This document shows positions 5,125 to 5,454 of a DNA stretch of 5,454 bases, piece after piece (within the stretch, counting starts at the first letter, position 1; the number at the start of each line of letters is the position of its first letter). This stretch comes from an uncultured Gammaproteobacteria bacterium (GTDB taxonomy: Bacteria; Pseudomonadota; Gammaproteobacteria; SZUA-140): positions 1-5,454 of the forward strand of contig CALZMY010000155.1 in NCBI GenBank assembly GCA_945788675.1, given 5' to 3'. The position numbers and the translations under genes are program-made. The notes below the pieces were generated by a model. The model was not told where the DNA came from. It did not search any database and saw only the letters and a program-made list of their open reading frames with translations.

Positions 5125-5454
5125 ATGTTTTTGAAAAAACTAGCTTGCGCCTTTGTACTGGCCATCACGTCGAGTATGCTCTTCGCGGACGAGCCATCAG
5201 CCAAACATCACGCAAACGAAGTCCAGGACTGTAAGGCTTGCCACACCAATGATAACAACTTAGCCGCGGTCGAAGTCAACGCCAGTTGTCAGCAGTGCCA
5301 TGAAGGTGCGCCGGGCGAGGGCAGACTGATTGCGGCAATGAAGCGACCGCCACAAACCCGCATCGATGACGGCAGTGACAATGGCATGCAACAACCGCAG
5401 TACTACGACACAAGCAAGCTCGGCGATGCGCCCCATGAGATGGTCCTGATTCCG
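5125..5454 (+). CDS. Secreted diheme c-type cytochrome, possibly fused to a SUMF1/FGE-like domain (3' end beyond window)
   Basis: 110 codons are visible and the frame is open at the edge. Residues 1-21 form a Sec signal (K4/K5, hydrophobic core, probable cleavage after LFA21). C8 is too early for a lipobox. Two CxxCH haem sites follow, CKACH (36-40) and CQQCH (55-59), with H28/H29 as possible axial ligands. The tight 19-residue spacing recalls the first two haems of small tetrahaem and flavocytochrome c proteins. Residues 62-102 are a polar linker without Cys, and the last visible residues are EMVLIP (105-110). That string is how many formylglycine-generating-enzyme/SUMF1-type domains begin (MVLIPAGEF-like), so the continuation may be such a domain; this is inference from six residues. 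The ATG at 5125 follows GAGAAG at 4 nt. The gene diverges from yjbQ. Function is likely periplasmic electron transfer, possibly with an attached non-haem module. Confidence 0.8.
   Translation, partial: MFLKKLACAFVLAITSSMLFADEPSAKHHANEVQDCKACHTNDNNLAAVEVNASCQQCHEGAPGEGRLIAAMKRPPQTRIDDGSDNGMQQPQYYDTSKLGDAPHEMVLIP

Overview
The window looks like a chromosomal segment of a gammaproteobacterium. Base composition is moderate, and the left 60% carries a glrK-qseG-glrR cluster in the same order and orientation as the Enterobacteria operon. The divergence of the proteins and the multihaem cytochrome at the right edge suggest a free-living or environmental lineage rather than an enteric one. That placement is inference, and no genus can be named from the sequence.

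Left block (1-3191, minus strand): a three-gene envelope-signalling operon read right to left. It encodes the membrane sensor kinase GlrK, a QseG-like coiled-coil lipoprotein, and the sigma-54 activator GlrR, which is cut by the left edge before its DNA-binding domain. The genes overlap by 8 and 4 nt, so translation is probably coupled. In Enterobacteria this system activates the small RNA gene glmY, which lies just upstream of glrK.

The 318-bp gap upstream of glrK (3192-3509) has no protein gene. It holds two candidate promoters reading toward glrK, an operator-like inverted repeat and a 10-bp-period direct repeat. A small RNA or a long leader is possible there but cannot be shown from sequence alone.

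Middle block (3510-4562): a minus-strand gene for a small zinc-ribbon membrane protein and a plus-strand gene for an ankyrin-repeat lipoprotein diverge from a 153-bp intergenic region that has a plausible promoter in each direction.

Right block (4563-5454): a yjbQ-family (UPF0047) gene converges on the ankyrin gene with only 21 bp between them. It diverges, across a 133-bp region rich in inverted repeats, from a secreted c-type cytochrome with two visible CxxCH haem sites. That cytochrome is cut by the window edge just as a sequence typical of the start of a formylglycine-generating-enzyme/SUMF1 domain begins. This possible cytochrome-SUMF1 fusion is the most unusual thing in the window. No mobile elements, CRISPR arrays, tRNA or rRNA genes were seen.
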